44,053 bases of DNA from an uncultured Clostridium sp. Its GTDB lineage: Bacteria; Bacillota; Clostridia; TANB77; CAG-508. Below, in pieces: positions 35,981 through 43,520 of the stretch (position 1 is the first letter of the stretch; every line of letters begins with the position of its first letter). The translations under genes and the position numbers were made by a program. The notes under the pieces were generated by a model. That model had not been told where the DNA came from, searched no databases, and saw only the letters and a list, made by a program, of their open reading frames with translations. Location of the stretch: NCBI GenBank assembly GCA_948468045.1, contig CAOKGO010000013.1:1-44053 (forward strand), in the 5' to 3' direction.

Positions 35981-36858
35981 ATGGGTACTAATTTTGCAAT
36001 TATTCGGTGGAGACTTAAGAATTATTAAATTAGCTAAAATGTTAGCAGAAGAAAAAAATGTGGTATATGTCTATGGTTTAGAAAAGGCAGAAGAATTAAA
36101 AGAAGTAAATAATATTGTATTTTGTGAAAAATTAAGTCAAGCCATGCAAAATACAGAAATTGTAATAGGTCCAATTCCTTTTTCTAGTAATGGAAAAGAT
36201 ATAAATAGTCCATTTAGTGATAAAACAATTTCTATTAGAGAATTAATGAATATTATTAATGCAAAAATCTTAATAGCTGGAAGTATTACGCCAGAAATAT
36301 ATGATATGGCAAATGATGAATATATTGAAATTATAGACATTATGAAAAGAGAAGAATTAGCTGTTTTAAATACAATATCAACTGCTGAAGGAGCTATTGA
36401 AATAGCTATATCTAATACAAATAAAATAATACATGGAAGTCAAATTCTAATCTTAGGATTTGGGCGAATTGGTAAAGTATTAGCAAAAAAAATGGTAGGA
36501 TTATCTGCAATAGTTACTTGTGCAGCTAGAAAAGATGAAGACTTGGCTTGGATTAAAGCTTATGGGTATAGATATACTAATATTAATACATTAGGAGATT
36601 TATCAAAATATGATATAATAATAAATACAGTGCCACATTTAATACTAACACAAGAAGCTTTGCAAAAAGTACACAGTGAATGTTTATTAATTGATTTAGC
36701 GTCTAATCCAGGTGGAATTGATAAAAAAGTAGCAAAAGATAGAGGATTAAAATTAGTATGGGCTTTAGCATTACCACGGAAAAGTAGCACCAATTACAAC
36801 AGCTGAATTTATAAAAGATACAATTTATAATATATTAAGAGAAATCTATAAAAAGTAG
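35981..36858 (+). CDS. dpaA: Dipicolinate synthase subunit A, needs two +1 shifts
   Basis: 291 aa after the shifts. DpaA is the NAD(P)-dependent subunit making dipicolinic acid for the spore core. After ATG 35981 (TGGAGG upstream), the protein reads TNFAIIGGDLRIIKLAKMLA, then ETVIGPIPFS-type and LTQEALQKVHSECLLIDLAS segments, and ILGFGRIGKVLAKKMVGL, the Rossmann dinucleotide motif. The two shifts are at codon 9 (in GGD) and codon 266 (LPGKVAPITTAEF), both conserved glycines. Without them only 8 residues of the true frame would be made. dpaB, its usual downstream partner, is absent; uppP follows. Confidence 0.92.
36005..36007 (+). other. In-frame CGG, +1 shift site 13 (DpaA Gly9)
   Basis: GCA ATT ATT C GGT GGA GAC TTA. 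Skipping C restores IIGGDLRIIKLA at the N-terminus. Confidence 0.93.
36777..36779 (+). other. In-frame CGG, +1 shift site 14 (DpaA Gly266)
   Basis: GCA TTA CCA C GGA AAA GTA GCA. Skipping C restores ALALPGKVAPITTAEFI, the conserved C-terminal segment. Confidence 0.93.
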
Positions 36859-36872
36859 AAAGGTTGAAAAAG

Positions 36873-37724
36873 ATGATATTAGAAATAATAAAAGCCATTT
36901 TGTTTGGAATAGTAGAGGGAATAACAGAATGGCTACCAATTAGTAGTACAGGGCATTTAATATTAGTAGAGCAATTTGTAAAATTTACAGAGGTATCACC
37001 AGAATTTTGGAATATGTTTCAAGTAGTAATACAATTTGGGGCGATTTTGGCTGTAGTCTTATTGTATTGGAATAAAATTTGGCCAATTACTAGAAACAAA
37101 AAAGAAGCAATCAGTGAAAAAGGAATTTTATCTTGTTTTAATAAAAAAATTATGATATTATGGTCAAAAATATTAGTGGCATGTATTCCAGCAGCAGTTA
37201 TAGGAATATTCTTTGATGAAGTATTTGAAGCTTTATTTTATAATCCGTTTTGTATAGCACTTGCTCTAATTGTTTTTGGAATTGCTTTTATTATAGTTGA
37301 AAATGTTAATAAAAATAGAAAAAAACAAAATTTAAAAGAAACAAACGATGAAATAACATATAAAGACGCTATTATTGTAGGAATATTTCAACTACTGGCA
37401 GCTATTTTTCCAGGAACATCACGTTCAGGGGCAACAATCATTGGTGGGTTATTAATAGGATTATCCAGACCAAATGCAGCAGAATTTACTTTTTATTTAG
37501 CAATTCCTACAATGCTAGGAGCAAGCTTGTTAAAATTAGTCAAATTTGGATTTGGTTTTACAAGTATAGAATTAATGATTTTATTAATTGGAATGTTTGT
37601 ATCTTTTATAGTATCAGTAGCTGTTATTAAATTTCTAATGAATTACATAAAAAAACACAATTTTAAGGCATTTGGATATTACAGAATTATTTTAGGAATA
37701 ATAATATTACTTTTTATATTATAG
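36873..37724 (+). CDS. uppP: Undecaprenyl-diphosphatase UppP (BacA)
   Basis: 283 aa from ATG 36873 (AAAGG 9 nt upstream; TTG 36864 is in frame). Polytopic membrane protein with GIVEGITEWLPISSTGHLIL and AIFPGTSRSGATIIGGLLIG, the two catalytic motifs of the BacA family, plus about eight hydrophobic segments. It recycles undecaprenyl diphosphate for cell-wall synthesis and can confer bacitracin resistance. It is 14 nt after dpaA and may be co-transcribed. Its last codons and TAG overlap the start of a hairpin repeat. Confidence 0.94.
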   Translation: MILEIIKAILFGIVEGITEWLPISSTGHLILVEQFVKFTEVSPEFWNMFQVVIQFGAILAVVLLYWNKIWPITRNKKEAISEKGILSCFNKKIMILWSKILVACIPAAVIGIFFDEVFEALFYNPFCIALALIVFGIAFIIVENVNKNRKKQNLKETNDEITYKDAIIVGIFQLLAAIFPGTSRSGATIIGGLLIGLSRPNAAEFTFYLAIPTMLGASLLKLVKFGFGFTSIELMILLIGMFVSFIVSVAVIKFLMNYIKKHNFKAFGYYRIILGIIILLFIL

Positions 37725-37862
37725 GAAAGTTCTCTAAACTTCCTATAATATAAAGCATTCCACGCAAAAATTGCTTTGCAATTTTCGCGGGCGAACAAGT
37801 AAACGTGGGCTGAATGCCATACATTAAAAGTTAGAGAATATTAATCAGCCCACTATTGTTCA
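37712..37862. repeat. 142-nt family repeat, copy e1 (diverged)
   Basis: TATTATAGGAAAGTT / AACTTCCTATAATA hairpin overlapping the uppP stop, AAAATTGC / GCAATTTTCGCGG hairpin, then stem GTGGGCTGA / TCAGCCCAC in place of GGAGCATG/CATGCTCC. Confidence 0.75.
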
Positions 37863-37879
37863 AAAAACACAATAGTGTT

Positions 37880-38025
37880 TTTTATAGGAGAAATCGCCAA
37901 TTTTTCTATAACATTAACACAGTCTACCCAAATTTGCAAAAGCAAATTTGGTGGCAAACGAAGATGAAGAATAAAAATTTTAAAATGTTAAAGTTTTGTA
38001 TCATACTTCTTAATTGATAAGAAAA
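37880..38025. repeat. 142-nt family repeat, copy e2 (diverged)
   Basis: TTATAGGAGAAATCG / CAATTTTTCTATAAC hairpin, CAAATTTGC / GCAAATTTG hairpin, and a long weak stem GAAGATGAAGAA / TTCTT. Confidence 0.65.
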
Positions 38026-38161
38026 ATTAAAAATTTTATATAACATATGGATTGTAGTTTATGTAAGTGAGATTGGTAGATAAATAGATAAAACGTATTG
38101 ACATAAAAATTGTTATTGATAAAATAACAAAAAGAACAAAAGAATAAAGGGGAAACGGATT

Positions 38162-38302
38162 ATGAAAAATAGAATAGAATTACAAATAGGTAAAAAGAAT
38201 AAGGGAATTACTTTAATTGCATTAGTTATAACGATAATATTCTCTTATGACGAAAAATTAAAATATAGTAATAGCAAAGGTTTCCTCCTACAAACAATTT
38301 AG
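38162..38302 (+). pseudogene. Truncated prepilin-like gene remnant
   Basis: 46 codons: MKNRIELQIGKKNKGITLIAL, then VITIIF, then unrelated FSYDEKLKYSNSKG and a stop. It keeps the prepilin signal (G-ITLIALVITI) seen in the full-length pilin-like protein at 18346 but is cut off inside the hydrophobic helix. AAAGGGG before the ATG. Probably the 5' remnant of a pilin-like gene disrupted by the junction with the right-hand accessory region. Confidence 0.6.
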
Positions 38303-38329
38303 TAATTTATAAATTTTCACATATTTGAA

Positions 38330-38369
38330 AGATGATTTGTTAAAAATATATACAAAATCATCTTTTTTT
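38330..38369 (+). terminator. Terminator
   Basis: AGATGATTT (38330-38338) pairs with AAATCATCT (38355-38363), followed by T7. Confidence 0.7.
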
Positions 38370-38432
38370 GAATTTATAATGAAAAAATTGAAAATAAATG
38401 CTATAATAACTTCAATATAGTTAAATAAATTG

Positions 38433-38450
38433 TGCAGACATCATCTGCAT
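38433..38450. promoter_or_regulatory. Inverted repeat before the DUF1016 gene
   Basis: TGCAGA / TCTGCA around CATCA, about 20 bp upstream of the ATG; candidate operator. Confidence 0.4.
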
Positions 38451-38468
38451 AATTAGAAAGAGGAAGAT

Positions 38469-39536
38469 ATGAACGAATTAGAAAATGTAGATAATATCAA
38501 TATAGATGATTTATATAACAGAATAGTGACTTTGATAGAAAATGCGAAAAGAAATGTAGCAACTAAAGTAAATGATGAAATGACCTTATTATATTGGAAT
38601 ATAGGAAAAGATATAACAGATAATATTTTAAATAATCAAAAGGCAGAATATGGAAAAGCTGTAATAAAAAAGTTAAGTCAAAAACTGGCTATTGAATATG
38701 GTAGAGGATATAGTAGAGCAAATTTATTTAGAATGTTAAAGTTTTATGAATATTTTACTGATTTTGAAAAATTCTCGACACTGTCGAGAAAATTAAGTTG
38801 GTCACATTTCGTTGAACTTTTACAAGTACAAGATAAAATAAAAAGAGAATTTTATGCAACAATGTGTGCAAATGAATATTGGTCAGTAAGAACATTAAGA
38901 GAAAGAATAGGGTCAGCATTATTTGAGCGAACAGCAATATCTAAAAAGCCAGAAGAAACAATAATAAATGATTTGCAATTGTTAAGCAGTGAAAATAAGA
39001 TGACTACAAATTTATTTTTTAGAGATCCATACATATTAGACTTTTTGGATTTAAAAGATACTTATAGCGAAAAAGATTTAGAAAATGCAATTATAAGTGA
39101 ATTAGAAAAGTTTATTTTAGAAATGGGAAATGATTTTGCTTTTCTAGCTAGACAAAAGAGAATTACAATAGATGGAGAAGATTATTATATAGATTTATTA
39201 TTCTATCATAGAAAAATGAAAAGATTGGTAGTTATAGAATTAAAACTAGATAAATTTAGACCAGAACATAAGGGACAAGTAGAATTATATTTAAAATGGT
39301 TAGATAAGTATGAAAGAGCAGAAGGAGAAGAATCGCCAATTGCAATTATACTATGTGCAACAAAGAGTGATATGATGGCACAATTATTAGAATTAGATAA
39401 TAGTGGAATACATGTCGCACAATATTTAACTGAATATGTTCCAAAAGAAATAATAGAAAAGAAATTTTTAGATAGTATAGAAAAGGCAAAAATACAATTA
39501 GAGCAAAGAAAAAATTTAAAAGATAAAGAAGAATGA
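38469..39536 (+). CDS. DUF1016 (YhcG-like) PD-(D/E)XK nuclease-domain protein
   Basis: 355 aa. The N-terminal DUF1016 domain has VNDEMTLLYWNIGKDITDNIL, SRANLFRMLKFYEYF and LSWSHFVELLQVQDK. The C-terminal PD-(D/E)XK domain has GEDYYIDLLFYHRKMKRLVVIELKLDKF with the catalytic D-ExK. These proteins occur in mobile elements and defence contexts; cutting activity is predicted. RBS AGAGG. The gene contains a 17-bp palindrome at 38773-38789 encoding STLSRKL, and an identical copy occurs just after the stop codon. Confidence 0.87.
   Translation: MNELENVDNINIDDLYNRIVTLIENAKRNVATKVNDEMTLLYWNIGKDITDNILNNQKAEYGKAVIKKLSQKLAIEYGRGYSRANLFRMLKFYEYFTDFEKFSTLSRKLSWSHFVELLQVQDKIKREFYATMCANEYWSVRTLRERIGSALFERTAISKKPEETIINDLQLLSSENKMTTNLFFRDPYILDFLDLKDTYSEKDLENAIISELEKFILEMGNDFAFLARQKRITIDGEDYYIDLLFYHRKMKRLVVIELKLDKFRPEHKGQVELYLKWLDKYERAEGEESPIAIILCATKSDMMAQLLELDNSGIHVAQYLTEYVPKEIIEKKFLDSIEKAKIQLEQRKNLKDKEE
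38773..38789. repeat. 17-bp palindrome inside the DUF1016 gene
   Basis: TCTCGACACTGTCGAGA, followed by AAAATTA. Identical 23-bp block occurs at 39541-39563. Confidence 0.8.
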
Positions 39537-39540
39537 AAAA

Positions 39541-39557
39541 TCTCGACACTGTCGAGA
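39541..39557. repeat. Second copy of the 17-bp palindrome after the stop codon
   Basis: TCTCGACACTGTCGAGA, starting 4 bp after the TGA, then AAAATTA. Not followed by a coding continuation. Confidence 0.8.
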
Positions 39558-39565
39558 AAATTATA

Positions 39566-39608
39566 AAATTGTTTTGAATTTAGAAAATAAGTTCAAAACA
39601 ATTTTTTT
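39566..39608 (+). terminator. Terminator of the DUF1016 gene
   Basis: AAATTGTTTTGAA pairs with TTCAAAACAATTT, followed by T5. Confidence 0.8.
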
Positions 39609-39713
39609 ATGGGGATTTTTTGTCTACAATTAAAAAATATAAAATTATATTAAAAGCAATTTAAAATGGCTAAAAATTAAAAATAAAGCGAATAAACAAA
39701 AGAAGGTGAGGGA

Positions 39714-40217
39714 ATGTCTAACTTAAATTTGAAAGGTATATGGATACCAATAGAAATATTAACAGATGAAAAATTAAGTGATAAAGAAAAAATCATATAT
39801 TCAATAATTTTGTATTTGAGTAAACAAAATAGTTATTGCTATTTAACAAACAAAACCATAAGTGAGTTATTAAATATATCAATAACCCAAGTATCAAAAT
39901 TAGTAAATTCATTAAAAGACAAAAAGTATATTGATATTGAGTTAATCTATAAAGAAAATAGTAAACAAGTAGAAATGAGAAAACTGATTCTAATAAATAA
40001 AAATACCTATTTAACAAAAGTTAAATACCCTCTCCAACAAAACTTCAATACCCCTACCCTCGAAAAGTTTAAGGATAATAAATATAATAATAAAATAAAT
40101 AATAAATATAATAGCGACAATAAAGTTTATAAAAAGAATAAGGCTAATTTTGAAGAACGAGATTATACAAACTATGACTTTACTAAACTATATGCAAATG
40201 CAGATATACTAATATAA
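39714..40217 (+). CDS. RepA-like helix-turn-helix replication protein (predicted)
   Basis: 167 aa. It begins MSNLNLKGIWIPIEILTDEKLSDKEKIIYSIILYLSK and has YCYLTNKTISELLNISITQV as a winged helix, the pattern of N-terminal domains of plasmid replication initiators and DnaD-like helix-turn-helix proteins. The second half is Asn/Lys-rich and disordered. RBS AAGGTGAGG. It lies immediately upstream of the oriT and relaxase, so a role in plasmid or element maintenance fits. Assignment by resemblance. Confidence 0.7.
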   Translation: MSNLNLKGIWIPIEILTDEKLSDKEKIIYSIILYLSKQNSYCYLTNKTISELLNISITQVSKLVNSLKDKKYIDIELIYKENSKQVEMRKLILINKNTYLTKVKYPLQQNFNTPTLEKFKDNKYNNKINNKYNSDNKVYKKNKANFEERDYTNYDFTKLYANADILI

Positions 40218-40237
40218 GCTATGTCATTTGCATATAG

Positions 40238-40284
40238 AAAATCAGCTACTAGAGTAGATAAACTACTTTTGTAGCTGATTTTTT
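40238..40284 (+). terminator. Terminator of the RepA-like gene
   Basis: AAAATCAGCTAC pairs with GTAGCTGATTTT, followed by TT; inner loop contains a second small stem. Confidence 0.75.
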
Positions 40285-40352
40285 AGTTAAAGTTGCGAAT
40301 AGCAATTTTAACTAAAACCTAAAAAATATGTAGATATTTTTTAGGCAAAGGG
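40285..40352. other. Hairpin cluster before oriT
   Basis: AGTTAAAGTTGC / GCAATTTTAACT (40285-40313) and CCTAAAAAATAT / ATATTTTTTAGG (40318-40345). Likely part of the transfer or replication control region. Confidence 0.6.
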
Positions 40353-40440
40353 GTGTGGGGAAAAATTTATTTTTCCCTGCCACACATAACACTTTTAGCG
40401 GGTAGCGTTAAAAAAGTGTTGTAGTGTGTTTACTGCACAT
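40353..40440 (+). other. MobV-type oriT with pMV158-like nick sequence
   Basis: Hairpin GTGTG...CACAC (40353-40385), hairpin AACACTTTT / AAAAGTGTT (40388-40420), then TAGTGTGTTTACT (40422-40434). The pMV158 MobM nick region reads TAGTGTG/TTATACT just after an inverted repeat. By analogy the nick here lies between 40428 and 40429. The MobV relaxase gene starts about 75 bp downstream. Confidence 0.8.
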
Positions 40441-40516
40441 TTTGAAAAAGTGCTTTTAAGCGAGTTCAAAGAAGAAATTTTATTCGTGTGAATATACACG
40501 AGCGAGGAGGTTAAAT

Positions 40517-41704
40517 ATGAGTTATGCAATAATAAGAAATGCAAAATACAAAAGAGAAAATTTAATGGCAGTATATCGCCACGATGAGAGAAAAAATAAA
40601 CATTATTCAAATAAGGATATAGATAGGACAAAATCACATCTAAATTATTCATTAAAAGATCCAGAATTTAATTATGTGAAAGAATTTGAAAAAATTTTAA
40701 AGAAATATGATTTGAAAGGACAAATAAAAACAGTAAGTAATATAGCTTGTGAATATATGATTACATCAGATAATGACTTTTTCAAAAGAATAGGAGAAGA
40801 AGAAACAAAAAGATATTTTGCTACTGCATATAAATTTGTATGTGAATATAAAGATTTAGGCGAAAAGTATATTTTATCTGCAAAAGTGCATTATGATGAG
40901 AAATCTCCTCATATGCACTTACTTTTTTTACCTGTTGTTCATACAGTAGATAAAAAAGGAAATCCTATTGATAAATTAGCTTGTAGTGAATTTTGGAAAG
41001 CAAAAGATAGTTACAGACAATTACAAAATGCTTTTTTTGAATATATGGTGTCAAATGGGTTTAAATTACAAAGGGGCTTACCAAAAGAAGAAACAGACAG
41101 AGTTCATTATACATTGAAAGAATATAAAAATATAACAAATTATGAACAAACAAAAGAAACTTTAAAGAATATAAAATTGGAATTGCCAAATGTTCCAGAT
41201 ATTGCTGATATTAATATAAATAGATTATCGAAAAAAAGAGATGAAAAGATACTTGAAGAAATAATCAAACCTAAAGATGACTTAATCCAAAATTTATATC
41301 AAGATAATATGGATTTGCATAAGGAATTATCAAGGCAAACAAAAGTTATAGAAGAAGCAGAAAAGTATCAAAAAGAAAGAGATAGAATAATGAGTGATAA
41401 TGCAAATTTACACAATGAAGTAGAACAAATTAAGGCTGAATACAAGCAAAAAGAATTTGATATAGAATGGAAATATAAAAGTAAAATTAAAGGATTAGAA
41501 AAAGAAAATAGCAAATTAAATAAAATAATAGATAAATTCTATGAAACTATTGATAAATTCATACATTGGATTTGTAAAAAATTTGATATAGGTGCAGAAG
41601 ATAACCTAATTAGAGATTTTCAAAAGGAAACTAACACTTGTTTATATGCAGAGGAACAAATTAAGCATGAAGAAAGAGAAAAAGAATGGAATTTGGAAAT
41701 ATAA
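40517..41704 (+). CDS. MobV-family relaxase
   Basis: 395 aa. Relaxase/mobilization protein that nicks and joins DNA at oriT. MSYAIIRNAKYKRENLMAVYRHDERKN contains the conserved N-terminal His region; the metal-binding HxDExxPHMHLLFLP motif is VHYDEKSPHMHLLFLPV near residue 128. A GLPKEETDRVHYTLKEYKN segment typical of the family follows, then a long coiled coil (about residues 235-345). RBS GGAGG 6 nt upstream. The oriT lies immediately upstream, so the element is mobilizable, not self-transmissible by this evidence. Confidence 0.93.
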   Translation: MSYAIIRNAKYKRENLMAVYRHDERKNKHYSNKDIDRTKSHLNYSLKDPEFNYVKEFEKILKKYDLKGQIKTVSNIACEYMITSDNDFFKRIGEEETKRYFATAYKFVCEYKDLGEKYILSAKVHYDEKSPHMHLLFLPVVHTVDKKGNPIDKLACSEFWKAKDSYRQLQNAFFEYMVSNGFKLQRGLPKEETDRVHYTLKEYKNITNYEQTKETLKNIKLELPNVPDIADININRLSKKRDEKILEEIIKPKDDLIQNLYQDNMDLHKELSRQTKVIEEAEKYQKERDRIMSDNANLHNEVEQIKAEYKQKEFDIEWKYKSKIKGLEKENSKLNKIIDKFYETIDKFIHWICKKFDIGAEDNLIRDFQKETNTCLYAEEQIKHEEREKEWNLEI

Positions 41705-41723
41705 TAAAAATTTTAACTTTTTA

Positions 41724-41752
41724 AAGACAAATTTTATCATAAATGTTATAAT
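41724..41752 (+). promoter_or_regulatory. Weak promoter for the transglutaminase-fold gene
   Basis: AAGACA (41724-41729), 17-bp spacer, TATAAT (41747-41752), 23 bp before the start. The -35 box is poor. Confidence 0.5.
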
Positions 41753-41774
41753 GATATTGAAATGGAGGAAGCAA

Positions 41775-43520
41775 ATGATAATTGATAATTGGAGATTATT
41801 AGAAAGTATTGAACAATCAATATCAGAATATAATAATCAATTTTGGAGAGAAGAAGATGAAGATAAAAAGATAGATTATAGTTCTATTGAATATTCAGAA
41901 GATGGTGAAAGTGCAAATATACCAGAAGAAATCTTATCTAAACTAGAAAGATTAAGCATTTCTTTAATATCAAGAGATGTTGGAGAAAAAGAAATACAGG
42001 ATATTACTAAGCAGTTATCACAGATGTTAGATGTTATGAAATTAAAGTTATTTAGTTTTTCTATGCAAGCAAGAGGACCTCAATATTCACATTTAGATAT
42101 ATCATTTTTAGAACATCTTAATGATGATATTGAAAATATATCAATAACAGGTATTGATTTATCACAAGAAGAACCAGCTAAATTTGAAAGATTTAAAAAT
42201 TTGAAATATTTTAGTTTGCAAAAATGTAATATTTCTGACCCAAAGATAATATCAGAAATAAAACCAGAAGTATTTATTTCATTAGAAAGAAATGAAATTT
42301 CACCTGAATATTATAAAGATGCTTTAAAATTAATACAAAGTTCAAATGGTAGAATCAAATTTTCAGTCAAAGAATTAAAAACAATGGCACAAATATATTC
42401 TACTAGACAAGTGGAATTAAGTGATTACTTACGACTTATGGAAGTTATGGATTTTGATAGTATTTCAGGACTGACAGTAAAAATGGAAAATGAATTTGAT
42501 TTTGAGAATATGAATAACGAACAAATAGTTAATTTATTAAATGAAAAAACTAATATTACTTTAAAAACTACTCCTGTAAATTTATCAAAATTAGACTCTG
42601 ATAGAATATTAAAAGTGCCTACAAGAATTATTATAAAAAATGCTAACGAATTAGGTATAGAAGAATTATTAAAACATCAGTGCATAACATCTGTACAAAT
42701 GTCAGATGGACACAATACTGAAAAACAACAAGGGGAACCATATGCAAGGGAAGAATATGAAATGGTTAGAAATGAAATAGATACAATAATATCACAAATT
42801 GAATTACCAGATGAAAGAGATCCAAATAAAGAGAAAAAGACTTTTACACAAATATATAAAATATTAGGTCAAAGAATTGATTATGACCATAATGCTATTT
42901 CAGAAGAAGAAAAAAGTAATGAAAGATTACAAATAACATGTAGAAATTTACTAGGTGGACTATTAGAAAATAAATGTGTATGTGCAGGGTATGCAGATAT
43001 TTTGAGAAACGTTTTAGCATGTACAGGCATTTATTCAGAATATGTTGGGAGTATGCCAGATTTTGAAAATGGAGTTCCATTAAGCCTAAAAGACCCAGGT
43101 GGGCATGCTTGGAATTTAGTTAGATTAGATGGTAAGAAGTATTGGACAGATTTAACTTGGGATGCAAATAATATTAAAGCTGCTAGATATCCTTTAATAT
43201 ATTGCTTAAAATCAACCAAAGAATTTAAACATGATAGTTTTAAAAAGAGATTAGAAGATGAAATTGAGGATCCATGCATAGAAAGTATTTCTGATGAAGA
43301 TCAAAATATGTTGTTTACTGGAAAAGAATTAGAGAATAGAGATACATCTAAAAAACAGGAAAATAGAAATATAGGATATTTAAGTAATTGTGTAATGAGT
43401 ATAGCTGATACTGGATTAACATCAGCGATAGTAAGAAAAACAGCTAATGAAGTGAGCAAATCTACTGCTATACAGATTATAAAGGAAAAAGAAACGGAGG
43501 GAGTAGATGGAAGATATTAG
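41775..43520 (+). CDS. Transglutaminase-fold protein with LRR-like segment
   Basis: 581 aa from ATG 41775 (GGAGG upstream; an upstream in-frame ATG at 41646 overlaps the relaxase and is unlikely). Residues about 100-190 contain leucine-rich-like repeats (IENISITGIDLSQEE, LKYFSLQKCNISDP). The catalytic domain has NKCVCAGYADILRNVLACTG with the nucleophile Cys, GGHAWNLVRLDGKKYWTDLTWD with His and Asp. This is a transglutaminase/cysteine-protease fold. No signal peptide, so secretion would need another route. Linked with the next gene by a 14-nt overlap. It may be an effector, defence protein or protease; unproven. Confidence 0.8.
   Translation: MIIDNWRLLESIEQSISEYNNQFWREEDEDKKIDYSSIEYSEDGESANIPEEILSKLERLSISLISRDVGEKEIQDITKQLSQMLDVMKLKLFSFSMQARGPQYSHLDISFLEHLNDDIENISITGIDLSQEEPAKFERFKNLKYFSLQKCNISDPKIISEIKPEVFISLERNEISPEYYKDALKLIQSSNGRIKFSVKELKTMAQIYSTRQVELSDYLRLMEVMDFDSISGLTVKMENEFDFENMNNEQIVNLLNEKTNITLKTTPVNLSKLDSDRILKVPTRIIIKNANELGIEELLKHQCITSVQMSDGHNTEKQQGEPYAREEYEMVRNEIDTIISQIELPDERDPNKEKKTFTQIYKILGQRIDYDHNAISEEEKSNERLQITCRNLLGGLLENKCVCAGYADILRNVLACTGIYSEYVGSMPDFENGVPLSLKDPGGHAWNLVRLDGKKYWTDLTWDANNIKAARYPLIYCLKSTKEFKHDSFKKRLEDEIEDPCIESISDEDQNMLFTGKELENRDTSKKQENRNIGYLSNCVMSIADTGLTSAIVRKTANEVSKSTAIQIIKEKETEGVDGRY

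Noticed and set aside
30440..36858. polA, dpaA, tmcAL and rnhA as pseudogenes with random frameshifts
   Set aside because: All breaks are the same one-base C before a Gly codon in phase, at conserved glycines, with no other damage such as stops or deletions. Random decay would not do this.
42..36858. CGG reassigned to another amino acid (as in lineages where it is Trp or Gln)
   Set aside because: A reassignment would keep the reading frame. Here the frame must move by one base at every site, and the restored residue is Gly from the following GGN.
41646..41774. Longer N-terminus for the transglutaminase-fold gene from 41646
   Set aside because: It would overlap the relaxase and lacks an RBS; ATG 41775 has GGAGG and a TATAAT box upstream.
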